The notes under the pieces: model-generated
The model's input: the letters and a program-made list of their open reading frames with translations, nothing else
What the model was told of the DNA's origin: nothing
The model's database searches: none
NCBI GenBank assembly: GCA_021736545.1
Contig: JAIPFS010000097.1
Coordinates: 1-6,051, forward strand
Source of the DNA: Spirochaetia bacterium
GTDB lineage: Bacteria > Spirochaetota > Spirochaetia > PWKH01
Direction of reading: 5' to 3'
Length of the DNA stretch: 6,051 nucleotides
Position numbers and translations under genes: made by a program
In this document: positions 5,958-6,051 of the stretch, piece by piece
How positions within the stretch are numbered: the stretch's first letter is position 1
Layout: each line of letters begins with the position of its first letter

Positions 5958-6051
5958 GTGAATGAATCTGATAAATGCATGAGACTACTGTTTATGCAGC
6001 TCTTTGTGGTGCTGATGCTGCAGTGCAAAATTACACCATATGAATAACTCA

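Larger units (their letters stand above)
5732..6051. other. 320-nt stretch without an intact gene
   Basis: All six frames are broken here. The longest plus-strand frame with an ATG (5828-5965, 45 codons) lacks a ribosome site and any recognisable motif. The stretch holds two weak inverted repeats, a plausible plus-strand promoter near 5928-5956 and a possible peptidase remnant on the minus strand, each listed separately. No clear rho-independent terminator with a T-run follows the ROK gene. Confidence 0.7.

Noticed and set aside
5828..5965. 45-codon plus-strand frame after the ROK gene
   Set aside because: It has no Shine-Dalgarno and no recognisable domain, and the only family-like signal here is on the opposite strand. 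It is most likely chance.
5976..5998. TGCAT-N13-ATGCA inverted repeat near the right end
   Set aside because: Five-base arms in an AT-rich stretch are expected by chance, and no flanking signal supports a function.

Overview
The window reads as a single plus-strand gene cluster from an AT-rich bacterium with strong Shine-Dalgarno sites, GTG starts and very tight gene packing. This suggests a low-G+C Firmicute (Clostridia or Bacilli). A spirochaete with similar habits cannot be excluded, and no rRNA, tRNA or lineage marker settles it.

Layout. Positions 2-208 hold the C-terminal tail of a MalF/UgpA-type ABC permease cut by the window edge. It overlaps by 11 nt a complete MalG-type permease (198-1127, GTG start). 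After 53 nt comes an amidohydrolase of the COG2159/Amidohydro_2 kind (1181-2095). Its stop codon overlaps, as ATGA, the start of a protein of the L-cysteine desulfidase (CyuA/YhaM, UPF0597) family (2092-3540). After 44 nt comes an EamA/DMT-type 10-helix transporter (3585-4535, GTG start). This overlaps, again as ATGA, a ROK-family repressor-like regulator with an N-terminal winged helix (4532-5731). The last 320 nt (5732-6051) contain no intact gene. They hold weak inverted repeats, one plausible sigma-70-type promoter firing toward the right edge, and a possible decayed minus-strand fragment of an M24 (Xaa-Pro) peptidase.

How the genes may work together (inference). The two permeases form the membrane core of an importer whose binding protein and ATPase lie outside the window. 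The amidohydrolase and the Fe-S desulfidase-like enzyme are translationally coupled and probably act in succession on the imported compound. The DMT protein may export or import a metabolite of the same pathway. The ROK protein is the likely sensor and autoregulator of the cluster. The mix of a carbohydrate-type importer with a sulfur amino acid-type lyase is unusual, as is a ROK protein that has lost sugar- and ATP-site residues. Together they make this a candidate uncharacterised catabolic locus, possibly for an amino- or thio-substituted carbohydrate or conjugate. The substrate cannot be read from the sequence.
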